From contig LNEO01000118.1 of the NCBI GenBank assembly GCA_001465015.1, positions 1 through 64,000 of the forward strand: DNA of 64,000 nucleotides, read 5' to 3'. Made by a program: the position numbers and the translations under genes. Under the pieces are notes generated by a model that made no database searches, was not told the origin of the DNA, and saw nothing but the letters and a program-made list of their open reading frames with translations. How positions within the stretch are numbered: the stretch's first letter is position 1; every line of letters starts with the position of its first letter. This document shows, one piece after another, positions 19,777 to 27,106 of this stretch. Source of the DNA: Deltaproteobacteria bacterium Ga0077539. Lineage in GTDB: Bacteria; Myxococcota_A; Polyangia; Polyangiales; Ga0077539.

Positions 19777-20616
19777 ATGGCAGGCTTTCTTCTGATGCGG
19801 CGTTTTGCGGCGATCCACGCGCTCGCCCTTCTCGGCTGCGGTCCGACTGGCATGGCTCCTCCACCGCCGTGCCCCGTCGAGCCGTGCAGCAACGGAACGC
19901 CTCGGTTCGGCAACAACCCGCCCGTCGGCGACGCATCCGTGTCGACCGACGCGGGACGCTCGGACGCCGCGACAGTCGGGAGATCCGACGCTGGCCCGCT
20001 CACCGCTGTGCGCGGCATCGTGGGTCAGGTGAACACCATGCCGCGATCGCGCCCGACGCACACGACCGCGGCTGGCGGTTGGGTCGTGCAATCGCTGCTC
20101 GATCCGAGCCGCTCGACGATGTCGTCGATGACGGGCGCCTTCGCGCTCGACGTCCCGCGAGACCGCGATGGCGTCGGCCCGTTGAGAGCAGAATCGGTCG
20201 CGCCGCCGAGGCAGTGCGCCATCGGCCACGCCCGCGCCGACAGCGCGGACGTCTCGGTGGTGGCGCTCGATCCCTTGCGATTGGGAGAGCTCGTCGCGCC
20301 GTCGGGATTCACCGTCGATCCCGCCCGAGCCCAGCTCGTCGTCGAGGTCGAAGACAGCCTTCGCGCGCGCGTTCGCAACGTGAGCATCACGCTTCGACCC
20401 GCGAGCGTCGAAGGGATCGCCTACGACATCGAAGGCGATCGATTCGCGCTCGGAATGGCGACGGGCACGCAGGGCACCGCGCTCATTACGAACATCGAGT
20501 TCATGGGAGCGACCGCCAATGTCGACCTCGTGCTTACGCGCGACGGGCGGACGCGGACGCTGCCGGTCTACTTCGCGCGAGGTTGCACGACGTTCGTCAC
20601 GACGCTCGCGCCGTAG
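19777..20616 (+). CDS. Lipoprotein of unknown function
   Basis: 279 residues. The signal peptide ends LALLGCG, a good lipobox, so it should be lipid-anchored. A short Asp/Ser-rich linker follows (about 45-70), then a region of about 200 residues with beta-type patterns (RGIVGQVNT, GAFALDV, VRNVSITLRPASVEG, ANVDLVLTRDG) suggestive of a beta-sandwich, and four Cys in total in the N-terminal part. No family is recognised. ATG 19795 is an alternative start. Its last 49 bp overlap the convergent PhnC-like gene, and both frames stay open through the overlap. Confidence 0.65.
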   Translation: MAGFLLMRRFAAIHALALLGCGPTGMAPPPPCPVEPCSNGTPRFGNNPPVGDASVSTDAGRSDAATVGRSDAGPLTAVRGIVGQVNTMPRSRPTHTTAAGGWVVQSLLDPSRSTMSSMTGAFALDVPRDRDGVGPLRAESVAPPRQCAIGHARADSADVSVVALDPLRLGELVAPSGFTVDPARAQLVVEVEDSLRARVRNVSITLRPASVEGIAYDIEGDRFALGMATGTQGTALITNIEFMGATANVDLVLTRDGRTRTLPVYFARGCTTFVTTLAP

Positions 20617-21347
20617 ATGGTCTCGAGCGCGGCTTCGTCGAGCGACGAGGCGGCGCCGTCGAACACCACCGCGCCCGCGCGAAGACCGACGACGCGGGTG
20701 GCGAACCGCCGCGCGTGCTCGACGGTGTGCACGTTGACGAGCACGGGAACCGAGTGATCACGGCCGTACGCGCGGAGCAGGTCGAGCACGACGTCCGCGA
20801 GGCGCGGGTCGAGCGACGCGGTGGGCTCGTCGGCGAGCAGGATCCGAGGCTCTTGCGCGAACGCGCGGGCCACCGCGACGCGCTGCTGCTGGCCGCCAGA
20901 GAGCTCGCGCGCGGGGGCGTCGAGCTTGTCGTGGAGGCCGACTTGCTCGAGGGCTCGCGCGGCGACGGCGCGGTCCTCGTCCGAGAATCGCCCGAGAATT
21001 CCCTGCCAATACGTGCGGCGAGGGACGCGCGCGAGCAGGACGTTCTCGAGCGCCGTGTACTTGGGGACGAGGTTGAACTGCTGAAAGACGAAGCCGACGC
21101 GCGCGCGAAGGTCGGTCAGCGCGCGGCCCTTGGCGGCGGTGATGTCGGCGCCGGCGAGCTGCACGGTTCCGCTCGAGGGCTCGATCAAGCGCGCGATGCA
21201 TCGAAGCAGGGTGCTCTTGCCTGCGCCAGAGCCGCCGAGGATGGCCACGAATTCATCGCCGGCGACCTCGAGCGACAGCGGCTCGAGCGCGCGCGTGCCA
21301 TTGGGCCACACCTTGGTGAGCGCGCGAATCGAGAGTGAAGCGGCCAT
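20568..21347 (-). CDS. phnC: Phosphonate-type ABC transporter ATP-binding protein
   Basis: 259 residues with all ABC motifs: Walker A GGSGAGKST, Q-loop FVFQQFNLV, signature LSGGQQQRVAVARA, Walker B ILLADEPTASLDP, switch VNVHTVEHA. The closest family by overall pattern (LIEPSSGTVQLAGADI, RVGFVFQQFNLVPKYTALENVL) is PhnC, which powers phosphonate or phosphate uptake. No permease (PhnE) or binding protein (PhnD) is beside it. It is 28 bp downstream of a HAD-phosphatase gene on the same strand, probably co-transcribed. The substrate is inferred and could be another oxyanion. Confidence 0.85.
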   Translation of the reverse strand: MAASLSIRALTKVWPNGTRALEPLSLEVAGDEFVAILGGSGAGKSTLLRCIARLIEPSSGTVQLAGADITAAKGRALTDLRARVGFVFQQFNLVPKYTALENVLLARVPRRTYWQGILGRFSDEDRAVAARALEQVGLHDKLDAPARELSGGQQQRVAVARAFAQEPRILLADEPTASLDPRLADVVLDLLRAYGRDHSVPVLVNVHTVEHARRFATRVVGLRAGAVVFDGAASSLDEAALETIYGASVVTNVVQPRAK

Positions 21348-21375
21348 TGAGAGGTCGAGACGCCCGACGCTTTTC

Positions 21376-22083
21376 TCAGTGAACGAAGTGCGGAACGATG
21401 TGGCACCCGGCGTCGAGCGGCGGCGCTCCAGGGGCCTTCTGCGTGTCGAGCAGCACTGTGAAGGCCTCTGGCCAGCGGCGACGAAAGAGGTTGCAGTTGC
21501 CTGGCTCGTTGTCGAACGAGGCGACCACCTTGCCGAGCTCGTCGAACGCGTCGAGCAAGCGCTGTTTGAAATCGAGGTCCGGCTCCTCGAACGAGGGCTT
21601 CATCACGAGCTCGACCCGCGGCACGCCCATCGGAAAGCCGTCGTCGCGGAGCGTGCGAGCCGTGCCGAGGAGCATCCCGGGCGTGTCGCGACCCGTGAGG
21701 TAGACGAGCGTCGCGCCTGCGTCCCAGCACTCGCGCGCGAACGCGACGGAGCCCTGAACGGGGACGTCATCGGCGCACGCGGCGTCGGTGAAGAACCGGA
21801 CGCGCCACGCTTCTTTCGCCTGATCGATGAGCGAATCCGCGACGCCGATGGGCGCGAGCGTCTCGTCGAGCCGATAGCGAACGTCGCTCGCCGAGAGCGC
21901 GCGGATCTTTCGAGCGATCTCGGCGTGCTCGCGAGGCAGCTGCGCGGCGAACGCGTGCAAGATCCTCAGCGTTCGAGGGCGGTTGTCGTAGAGCGTTCCG
22001 TCGAGGTCGAACAGGACGACGGGGCGGCCGCCCCGCAGCGCGTGAACGGACTCGAGAATCGTGGCGAGGACACTTTGACCCAT
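21376..22083 (-). CDS. HAD-superfamily hydrolase
   Basis: 235 residues from ATG 22083. The four HAD motifs are present: VVLFDLDGTLYDNR (nucleophile Asp), VYLTGRDTPG, the lysine near KPSFEEPDLDFK, and ASFDNEPGN with the distal Asp. A helical cap sits between motifs I and II. It should hydrolyse a small phosphorylated compound; the natural substrate is unknown. It is probably in an operon with the PhnC-like ATPase 28 bp downstream, and divergent from the UGA-interrupted ORF. A TATGAT box on the minus strand (22140-22135) with TTGCTT 15 bp upstream may be its promoter. Confidence 0.85.
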   Translation of the reverse strand: MGQSVLATILESVHALRGGRPVVLFDLDGTLYDNRPRTLRILHAFAAQLPREHAEIARKIRALSASDVRYRLDETLAPIGVADSLIDQAKEAWRVRFFTDAACADDVPVQGSVAFARECWDAGATLVYLTGRDTPGMLLGTARTLRDDGFPMGVPRVELVMKPSFEEPDLDFKQRLLDAFDELGKVVASFDNEPGNCNLFRRRWPEAFTVLLDTQKAPGAPPLDAGCHIVPHFVH

Positions 22084-22151
22084 TGGAGATTTGCCTGTGA
22101 ATCGTCGGGCGTGCGCCGAGCAGGCGCGGACGCTATCATACGAACTCGCTC

Positions 22152-22481
22152 GTGAAAGCAACGGACTCGCTCACCGACGGCTCGCTTCGCACGCTCGAAG
22201 AGTTGATCGCGCGCTGCGTCGCGAGCGACGGAGCGTTGTCTCTGCTGCGGGTGGTCGTGCAGGACGAGTACACGCACGACGTGGTCGTTCGGGACCGAGA
22301 CCGCTGGCTCGTCTACGACTGCACCTGACTGGGCGGTTTGACGGCGGTCGCCGTCTGGAGCGAGGAGCCGACGGAGCGAGCGCTGCTCGAAGCGCGTCTC
22401 TCGCGCGGTTGGTCGCCGACGCCGACGGACACCGTCGACGGGCCGAAGGTGCTCGGATTCGCGGCGTGCGCGGCACGATGA
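22152..22481 (+). CDS. UGA-interrupted small gene; candidate selenoprotein
   Basis: From GTG 22152, 58 codons run to an in-frame TGA (22326-22328). The same frame then continues for 50 codons to a TGA at 22479-22481 that overlaps the next start in ATGA. Third positions are G/C-rich on both sides and the parts join smoothly: RWLVYDCT, then UGA, then LGGLTAVAVW. Read through, the protein is 109 residues, with Cys57 two places before the UGA (C-x-U). A hairpin fitting a bacterial SECIS lies just downstream, and selA is 9 kb away. If the UGA is selenocysteine this is a redox protein of unknown family; if not, it is a pseudogene, perhaps from TGG (Trp). Coding on both sides is fairly sure; recoding is inference. 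Confidence 0.55.
22340..22355 (+). promoter_or_regulatory. Possible bacterial SECIS hairpin
   Basis: GACGGC (22340-22345) pairs perfectly with GCCGTC (22350-22355) around a four-base loop GGTC. The loop starts 17 nt after the in-frame UGA. As I recall the published bacterial consensus, it asks for a loop of 3-14 nt with G among the first two bases, a stem of at least 4 bp, and 16-37 nt from UGA to loop; all are met. Short perfect hairpins are common in DNA this GC-rich, so this alone is weak evidence. Confidence 0.4.
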
Positions 22482-23089
22482 CCGCGAGCGCGCTGTATCT
22501 CGTACGGCACGGCGAAGTGCACAACCCCGACCGGCTGCGGTACGGACGGCAGCCAGGCTTCAGGCTCTCCGAGCGAGGACGGCGAGAGGTCGACGCGTGC
22601 GCGACGTGGCTCGGGTCACGGGATACGAACATCGATCTGATCGCGGCGAGTCCGCTCGAGCGAGCGCTCGAGACGGCGCAGCGTATTCGCGAGCGCTTGC
22701 GGCTATCGTGCGATGTTCGCGACGACGAGCGGCTGATCGAGGCTCGCTCTCGGTTCGACGGACTGCGCTACCGTGCGGACCTCTGGGGTCACCTCGGGCG
22801 CTGGTTTTCTTCGGAGAACATCGACGAGCCCTCTGTGGCGGTGGCCGCGAGGGTGCGCGACGCGCTCTTGTCGATCAGCGCCGAGACGCGCGGCGCTGCG
22901 GTCATCGTGTCCCATCAACTGCCGATCCAGTACGTGCAGCTCGCGCTCGAGCGCAGCGGACCGGTGCGCCCGTGGCATCGACGGCCGCCGTGCGCGACGG
23001 CGTCGGTGACAGTGCTGGTCGCGCGCGGGGCCGCGCTGCGGGTCACCGAGCACTGGAGCCCTGCGAGCGAGCTGGCGTCCGACCGGTGA
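22478..23089 (+). CDS. Histidine phosphatase (phosphoglycerate mutase family)
   Basis: 203 residues from ATG 22478. The N-terminal YLVRHGE motif supplies the catalytic H11, with partners R10 and the later ASPLERALETA, and the second catalytic His is in VIVSHQLPIQ. This is branch 1 of the histidine phosphatase superfamily. The enzyme would dephosphorylate a small metabolite or protein; which one cannot be read. It is coupled (ATGA) to the UGA-interrupted ORF upstream, so that frame was under selection at least until recently. Confidence 0.88.
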   Translation: MTASALYLVRHGEVHNPDRLRYGRQPGFRLSERGRREVDACATWLGSRDTNIDLIAASPLERALETAQRIRERLRLSCDVRDDERLIEARSRFDGLRYRADLWGHLGRWFSSENIDEPSVAVAARVRDALLSISAETRGAAVIVSHQLPIQYVQLALERSGPVRPWHRRPPCATASVTVLVARGAALRVTEHWSPASELASDR

Positions 23090-23170
23090 GCGGTGACGAG
23101 ACGCGAGCTCGATTCGACACACGAATTCAATGTGTCCTCGCTCGCGCGGGGTGGCTGAAGGCTCGAGCGC

Positions 23171-24544
23171 TCAGCGCGCGCGACGGCGTCGAACGCTGAG
23201 CGTCGCGGCGACCGCTGCGATCGCGGCGAGCAGCGGAGCATCGGATCGGGAGGAGCCGGGCGTGGCGCACCCGCAGGAGCTCTTGCCCGCGGGCTGAGAG
23301 CTAGCGCGCGGACGCTCGTTGCCGACGGCGTTCCAGTTGGGGATCGGCGCGTTGGGGTCGATCTGCGGTCGGCGGGGCGCCTCGCGAGGCCCCTCGCCGG
23401 GCTCGCGGCTCGCGCCGCCGTCGTCACTGCCCGGAGCTCCTCCGTCGCCGCGGGCGTTGGCGCTTCCGGGCGCGGCGGTCGAGCCGGTGACCTGAGAGCC
23501 GTCGATCTTCACGTTGGCGATCACCGCGTCGAGCAGCGATCGAAGCGCGGTCGGCGACGCCGCGTTTGCGAGCGTCACGACGATCTCGGCGTGCCCGCCG
23601 TTGTCGAGCGGAACGACCGCGACCATGCGATCGATTCGCATCGCCTGCGCGGGCCCCTCGGGCGACTCGGGGATGTTCACCTGCGCGTGGACAGCGCCGA
23701 CGAAACCCGAGGCGTTCTGCACGGTGATGGGGCTCGGCTCGTCCATCGTCACGCGACCGCCGAGCCGCGAAAACTGGCGGTCCATCGCTTGACGGTAGAA
23801 GTCGACCGCGGCGCGGGCCTCGGCCACGGTGCGCGACGGCAGACGTGACTCGAGCACCTCTGCGGACTTGCCTTCGCTCTCGACGAGGCACGTTCCTGCG
23901 AGGCGGAGGCCGTTGGGGGTCGATCCCTGGGACTCGCCGCGGGTGAGCGGCCGCGGGCAGCTCGTCAGGCCCACGCGCCACTGCGCAGCTGCGCCGTCGA
24001 TGCCCACGATGGCAGGAACGATCAGCCGCAGCGCCGCGAGCGCGCTGCTTCGCGCGTTGGTCGACACCGCGCGCAGGACGACGGTGCTGCTTCCCACCGG
24101 GATGAGCGCGACGGCGCCGGTCACGCGAGTCGTGGTGCCGCCCGGTCCTTCGCCTTGCGCTTCGCGCTCGAGCACGCGGCCGCGGATCGTGCCGAACGTC
24201 TCGTCGCGGAGCGTCGGCATCGAGTCTGGCGGCGGAAACTGCGCCTCCATCAAGAGCTGAAGCCCGAGCCGAGCCTCTGCCGATCCTGGAGGGACCGCGA
24301 CGTCGATTTGAAGGCCGCCGACGGTCATGGGCTCTTTGCGACACGTTACGAGCGGCCGCTGGCCGGGCGCTCCGGGAACGATGGGCGTCGTCGTCGTCCA
24401 ACCCTGAGGGCAGCGGAGCTCGACTTGCGCGTGAGCGTCCGACGAAGCGAGCGTCGCGGCTCCGGCCGCAGCGAACGCGAATGCAAAGGCAGCAACGCTC
24501 GCGCGCGAGCGACGAGCGAACACGAGATCTCGAGATAGGACCAT
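23171..24544 (-). CDS. Secreted protein with MYXO-CTERM-like anchor
   Basis: 457 residues from ATG 24544; GTG/ATG starts further up to 24595 are possible. The N-terminus is a long signal peptide ending SSDAHAQ. The mature part (about 40-350) alternates strands and helices with no recognised domain. A Gly/Asp/Pro/Arg-rich linker follows, then SSCGCATPGSS, a hydrophobic helix and RRRRAR. That ending matches the MYXO-CTERM sorting signal, in which a Cys before the helix is thought to be lipidated for surface display. It lies downstream of the rpsF-rpsR-rplI operon on the same strand, 119 bp away, and may be a separate unit. Confidence 0.75.
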   Translation of the reverse strand: MVLSRDLVFARRSRASVAAFAFAFAAAGAATLASSDAHAQVELRCPQGWTTTTPIVPGAPGQRPLVTCRKEPMTVGGLQIDVAVPPGSAEARLGLQLLMEAQFPPPDSMPTLRDETFGTIRGRVLEREAQGEGPGGTTTRVTGAVALIPVGSSTVVLRAVSTNARSSALAALRLIVPAIVGIDGAAAQWRVGLTSCPRPLTRGESQGSTPNGLRLAGTCLVESEGKSAEVLESRLPSRTVAEARAAVDFYRQAMDRQFSRLGGRVTMDEPSPITVQNASGFVGAVHAQVNIPESPEGPAQAMRIDRMVAVVPLDNGGHAEIVVTLANAASPTALRSLLDAVIANVKIDGSQVTGSTAAPGSANARGDGGAPGSDDGGASREPGEGPREAPRRPQIDPNAPIPNWNAVGNERPRASSQPAGKSSCGCATPGSSRSDAPLLAAIAAVAATLSVRRRRAR

Positions 24545-24641
24545 CGGTTTCGCGCGCGAACGTAGCAGAACTCGCCGCGCGTGCGACAAGCGCACGACGT
24601 CGAGCCAGCATTCCCCCCTTCGAGACCCAGGCTGTGGGCGA

Positions 24642-24657
24642 CGCGACGCGAGTCGCG
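24642..24657 (-). terminator. Possible terminator hairpin after rplI
   Basis: CGCGAC and GTCGCG form a perfect 6-bp stem around a GCGA (GNRA-type) loop, 7 bp beyond the rplI stop in the minus direction. There is no clear U-run, so it would be an imperfect terminator or an mRNA 3'-end stabiliser. Confidence 0.3.
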
Positions 24658-24663
24658 AGCCGC

Positions 24664-25125
24664 TCAGCCCTCGGTCGAGGCCGTGACAGTGACCTTGAAG
24701 GTCGCGTTGACCTCGGGGGCCACGTGAACGACGACCTCGTAGGTGCCGACCGAGCGGATGTTGTCGACCTTGAGCTTCTTCTTGTCGATGTCGAAGCCCT
24801 TGGCCTTGAGCGCGGTCTCGATGTCCTTCGAGGTGATCGAGCCGTAGAGCTTGCCTTCGCTGCCGGCGCGCGCGGTGAGCGCGAGCTCGACGGACGAGAC
24901 CTTCTCAGCGACCGACTTGGCCTCGGCGCGAGCCTTGGCGGCGCGCTCTGCGGCGACGCGCTTGATGTGCTCGAAGCGCGCGACGTTGCCCTCGGAGGCT
25001 GGCAGAGCCAGACCCTTGGGAACGAGGAAGTTGCGGGCAAATCCCGGCGAAACCTTCACGACGTCGCCGCCCTTGCCGAGCTTGTCGACGTCCTTCTGCA
25101 AAACCACGTTAACCGAACGAGCCAT
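24664..25125 (-). CDS. rplI: 50S ribosomal protein L9
   Basis: 153 residues, normal length. The N-terminal domain (VNVVLQKDVDKLGKGGDVVKV, FARNFLVPKGLALPAS) binds 23S rRNA. A long connecting helix (AAERAAKARAEAKSVAEKV) leads to the C-terminal domain (GKLYGSITSKDIETAL, KKKLKVDNIRSVGTYEV). It is the last gene of the rpsF-rpsR-rplI operon on the minus strand, 20 bp after rpsR. Confidence 0.97.
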   Translation of the reverse strand: MARSVNVVLQKDVDKLGKGGDVVKVSPGFARNFLVPKGLALPASEGNVARFEHIKRVAAERAAKARAEAKSVAEKVSSVELALTARAGSEGKLYGSITSKDIETALKAKGFDIDKKKLKVDNIRSVGTYEVVVHVAPEVNATFKVTVTASTEG

Positions 25126-25145
25126 GATTCATCTCCTCCGGGGTG

Positions 25146-25451
25146 TCACTGCGCGACGGTGAAGGGCAGGAGCGCGATCATGCGACCGCGCTTGATGGCC
25201 TCGTTCACCATGCGCTGATGGAACGCGCAGTTGCCCGAGATACGGCGCGGAACGACCTTGCCGCGCTCAGTGAGAAAAGAACGGAGCAGGAGCGAGTCTT
25301 TGTAGTCCACGGCGGTTGCCTTATCCGCGCAGAACTTGCAGACCTTCTTGCGTCCACCGCGTCGGCGGTCAGCAATGTTGAGTCCAGCGACTTCAGCTTC
25401 GCCCGCCTCGGTGAAGTCATCACGATCCAGGTTTCGATCACGCATCGTCAT
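25146..25451 (-). CDS. rpsR: 30S ribosomal protein S18 (zinc form)
   Basis: 101 residues. The S18 core is clear: [12 protein letters not shown], then [26 protein letters not shown], then [24 protein letters not shown]38, C41, C75 and H78 are kept, the zinc-binding (C+) form of S18. The N-terminal 30 residues are an acidic/Arg extension. S18 pairs with S6 on the small-subunit platform, and its gene is 15 bp after rpsF. Start could be M1 or M3. Confidence 0.97.
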   Translation of the reverse strand: MTMRDRNLDRDDFTEAGEAEVAGLNIADRRRGGRKKVCKFCADKATAVDYKDSLLLRSFLTERGKVVPRRISGNCAFHQRMVNEAIKRGRMIALLPFTVAQ

Positions 25452-25466
25452 GAGAGCCTCCGTTGG

Positions 25467-26027
25467 TCACTGCGCGGGCTTGTCGCCGTCGGTCTTGGGT
25501 TCGGCCTTCGCCTCGGCTTCGACGGCAACCGCCGCCTCCGGAGGAGGCATGTCGTAGCGGTCCGCGCGCGAGCTCGAGTGCATTCGCTCATCGGAAAGTC
25601 CGAGCGACGACTCGATGTTGTCTTCCTTCTCGTCCTCGCTCTCGACGATCTCGATGCGACGCACTTTGACGTCCTCGGGATCGACCGTGAGCGACTTCGG
25701 GTCGACGTCCTTGCGCAGCGCGACGGTCAGGTGGCGGAGCACCGTGTCGAGCATGCGGAGGTTGCGCTCGACCTCCGCGACGACGCCGCGGTAGCCGAGG
25801 TAACGGACGTAGACATAGAAGCCCTTGCGCTGCTTGCCGATCGCGTAAGCGAGGCGACGCTTGCCCCAGCTCTCGACCTTCAAGAGCTTCCCCTGGCCGC
25901 CTTCGATCGCGGCGAGCACTCGCGCGATGGCCTTCTCCGACGCGTCCGAGTCGATGTCGGCGCGAAGGATGAAGATGGTCTCGTAGTCTGTGGCTCGAGA
26001 CCGGTCGATATTTGCTTCGATGGTCAT
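25467..26027 (-). CDS. rpsF: 30S ribosomal protein S6 with acidic C-terminal extension
   Basis: 186 residues. S6 core: YETIFILRADI, the central RRLAYAIGKQRKGFYVYVRY, and RMLDTVLRHLTVAL. After about residue 115 there is an extension of about 70 residues with acidic stretches (EIVESEDEKEDNIESS) and an Ala/Glu/Lys-Pro end, longer than in most S6 but seen in some bacteria. ATG 26027 has AGGAGG 11 bp upstream. First gene of the rpsF-rpsR-rplI operon. Confidence 0.96.
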   Translation of the reverse strand: MTIEANIDRSRATDYETIFILRADIDSDASEKAIARVLAAIEGGQGKLLKVESWGKRRLAYAIGKQRKGFYVYVRYLGYRGVVAEVERNLRMLDTVLRHLTVALRKDVDPKSLTVDPEDVKVRRIEIVESEDEKEDNIESSLGLSDERMHSSSRADRYDMPPPEAAVAVEAEAKAEPKTDGDKPAQ

Positions 26028-26110
26028 TGTGGCACGTGCCTCCTGGACTGAGTGGGCCCGCGGTGTGCCAGAGGGTCCGCGAGCGAGGGAGCTGTCCGAA
26101 CGAGAATCGT
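26028..26110 (-). promoter_or_regulatory. rpsF leader with palindrome next to the ribosome binding site
   Basis: The leader carries AGGAGG (26044-26039 on the minus strand) and a perfect 10-bp palindrome GGCACGTGCC at 26031-26040 overlapping its end. Bacterial rpsF leaders often fold a motif bound by the S6:S18 pair for autoregulation. Complementary GGAC and GTCC segments flank a CCG-containing stretch here, but I could not establish the consensus by eye. The remaining space to 26308 shows nothing else clear. Confidence 0.25.
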
Positions 26111-26308
26111 CCGACCCCGAAATGGGGCGCGCTCTCTAGCACGGCTCCCAACGGCTGTCACTAGCCCCCTGCTCCCATCCGATTTCGACCGCGAAGCGAG
26201 CGCGACGCAGGTCGTGCGGCGCAGACGCAAACCACTCACGAACGACACACGAAATCGAGCCCCACGCATCTCTTTGGAGCCGGTACGCGTGTTGCTCGAC
26301 GCTGCGCC

Positions 26309-26647
26309 ATGAGATCGCTGTCGCTCGTCGCCCTGGTCGTTGGCTCCTTCGCGCTCGCGGGCTGCAATCGCGAGGCGAAGGACTTCGAAGCGATGTGCCA
26401 TGTGCTCGAGCGCTCTGGGGTGTCGGCCGGTCTCGACCCTTCGGTGCGCAGCCAGCGGATCGGGCAATGGATCGAGGATCACATCCACACCGAGAGAGCC
26501 CGACGAGCGTGGCGAGCGATCGGCCAGTCGAACGTGTCGCCCGAGCAGAAGCGAGAGATGATGCGGAGGGAGGCGGCCGAGGCCGGCTACAACGGCCCGT
26601 GTCCCCTCTTCGGGTCGAACGGCCCCGCAGAACAAAGCGGGCGATAA
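26309..26647 (+). CDS. Small lipoprotein of unknown function
   Basis: 112 residues. The signal peptide LVALVVGSFALAGC is a textbook lipobox, with the lipidated Cys at residue 19. The mature part is about 94 residues, mostly helical and charged, with two further Cys (C31 in EAMCHVLE and C97 in GPCPLFG) that could pair. No family is recognised. It diverges from the rpsF operon and converges on the PIN gene with a 24-bp gap. Confidence 0.7.
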   Translation: MRSLSLVALVVGSFALAGCNREAKDFEAMCHVLERSGVSAGLDPSVRSQRIGQWIEDHIHTERARRAWRAIGQSNVSPEQKREMMRREAAEAGYNGPCPLFGSNGPAEQSGR

Positions 26648-26671
26648 CCGCTCGTCGAACGCAGCTTCGCG

Positions 26672-27085
26672 CTACGGGTTCATCGCGTCGAGCTCGGCGA
26701 GAAGGGCACGCGCGTTGAGCACGCGCACACCGTCCGCTTCCCCTGGAAAATCAATGACGTTTCCCGTGACGAGGAATCGAGCTCGCGCCGCGATCGCGCA
26801 GGCGAGCACCATGTCGTCCTTGGGGTCTTTGCATCGATTGGACACACCGTCGACGGTCACTCTCCGCGACGTGCGCACGAGCGCGTCGATGACCGTCGAG
26901 AGCGCGGTGGTCTGCCGCGCGAACTTCTTTCTCGAGGCGACTTCGCGGTACTCTGCCTCGAGCGCGTCCGAGAGCGCGGTCGAGAGCGTCTGCGCTGTGC
27001 AGAGGGCGAGCACCTTGGCCTCGAGGCCGTCGGGCTTGATCGCCGCCGAGATGAGCACATTGGTGTCGACGACGATCCGAGTCAT
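26672..27085 (-). CDS. PIN-domain putative toxin (COG1569-like)
   Basis: 137 residues from ATG 27085, which gives the usual PIN start IVVDTNVLISA with the first acidic residue. Further acids occur in ALEAEYREV and DPKDDMVLACAIAA, completing a likely metal site. PIN domains of this group are RNases, often toxins. No antitoxin gene adjoins it: the neighbours are a lipoprotein gene (convergent) and the Thg1-like gene (divergent, 21 bp between starts). It may be a solitary RNase or a relic of a toxin-antitoxin pair. Confidence 0.82.
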   Translation of the reverse strand: MTRIVVDTNVLISAAIKPDGLEAKVLALCTAQTLSTALSDALEAEYREVASRKKFARQTTALSTVIDALVRTSRRVTVDGVSNRCKDPKDDMVLACAIAARARFLVTGNVIDFPGEADGVRVLNARALLAELDAMNP

Positions 27086-27106
27086 CGTACCAATGGCCCA
27101 CAGCGC

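Noticed and set aside
22152-22481. Two separate small genes around 22328
   Set aside because: The second part has no start codon near 22329 and no ribosome binding site; one frame interrupted by UGA is simpler.
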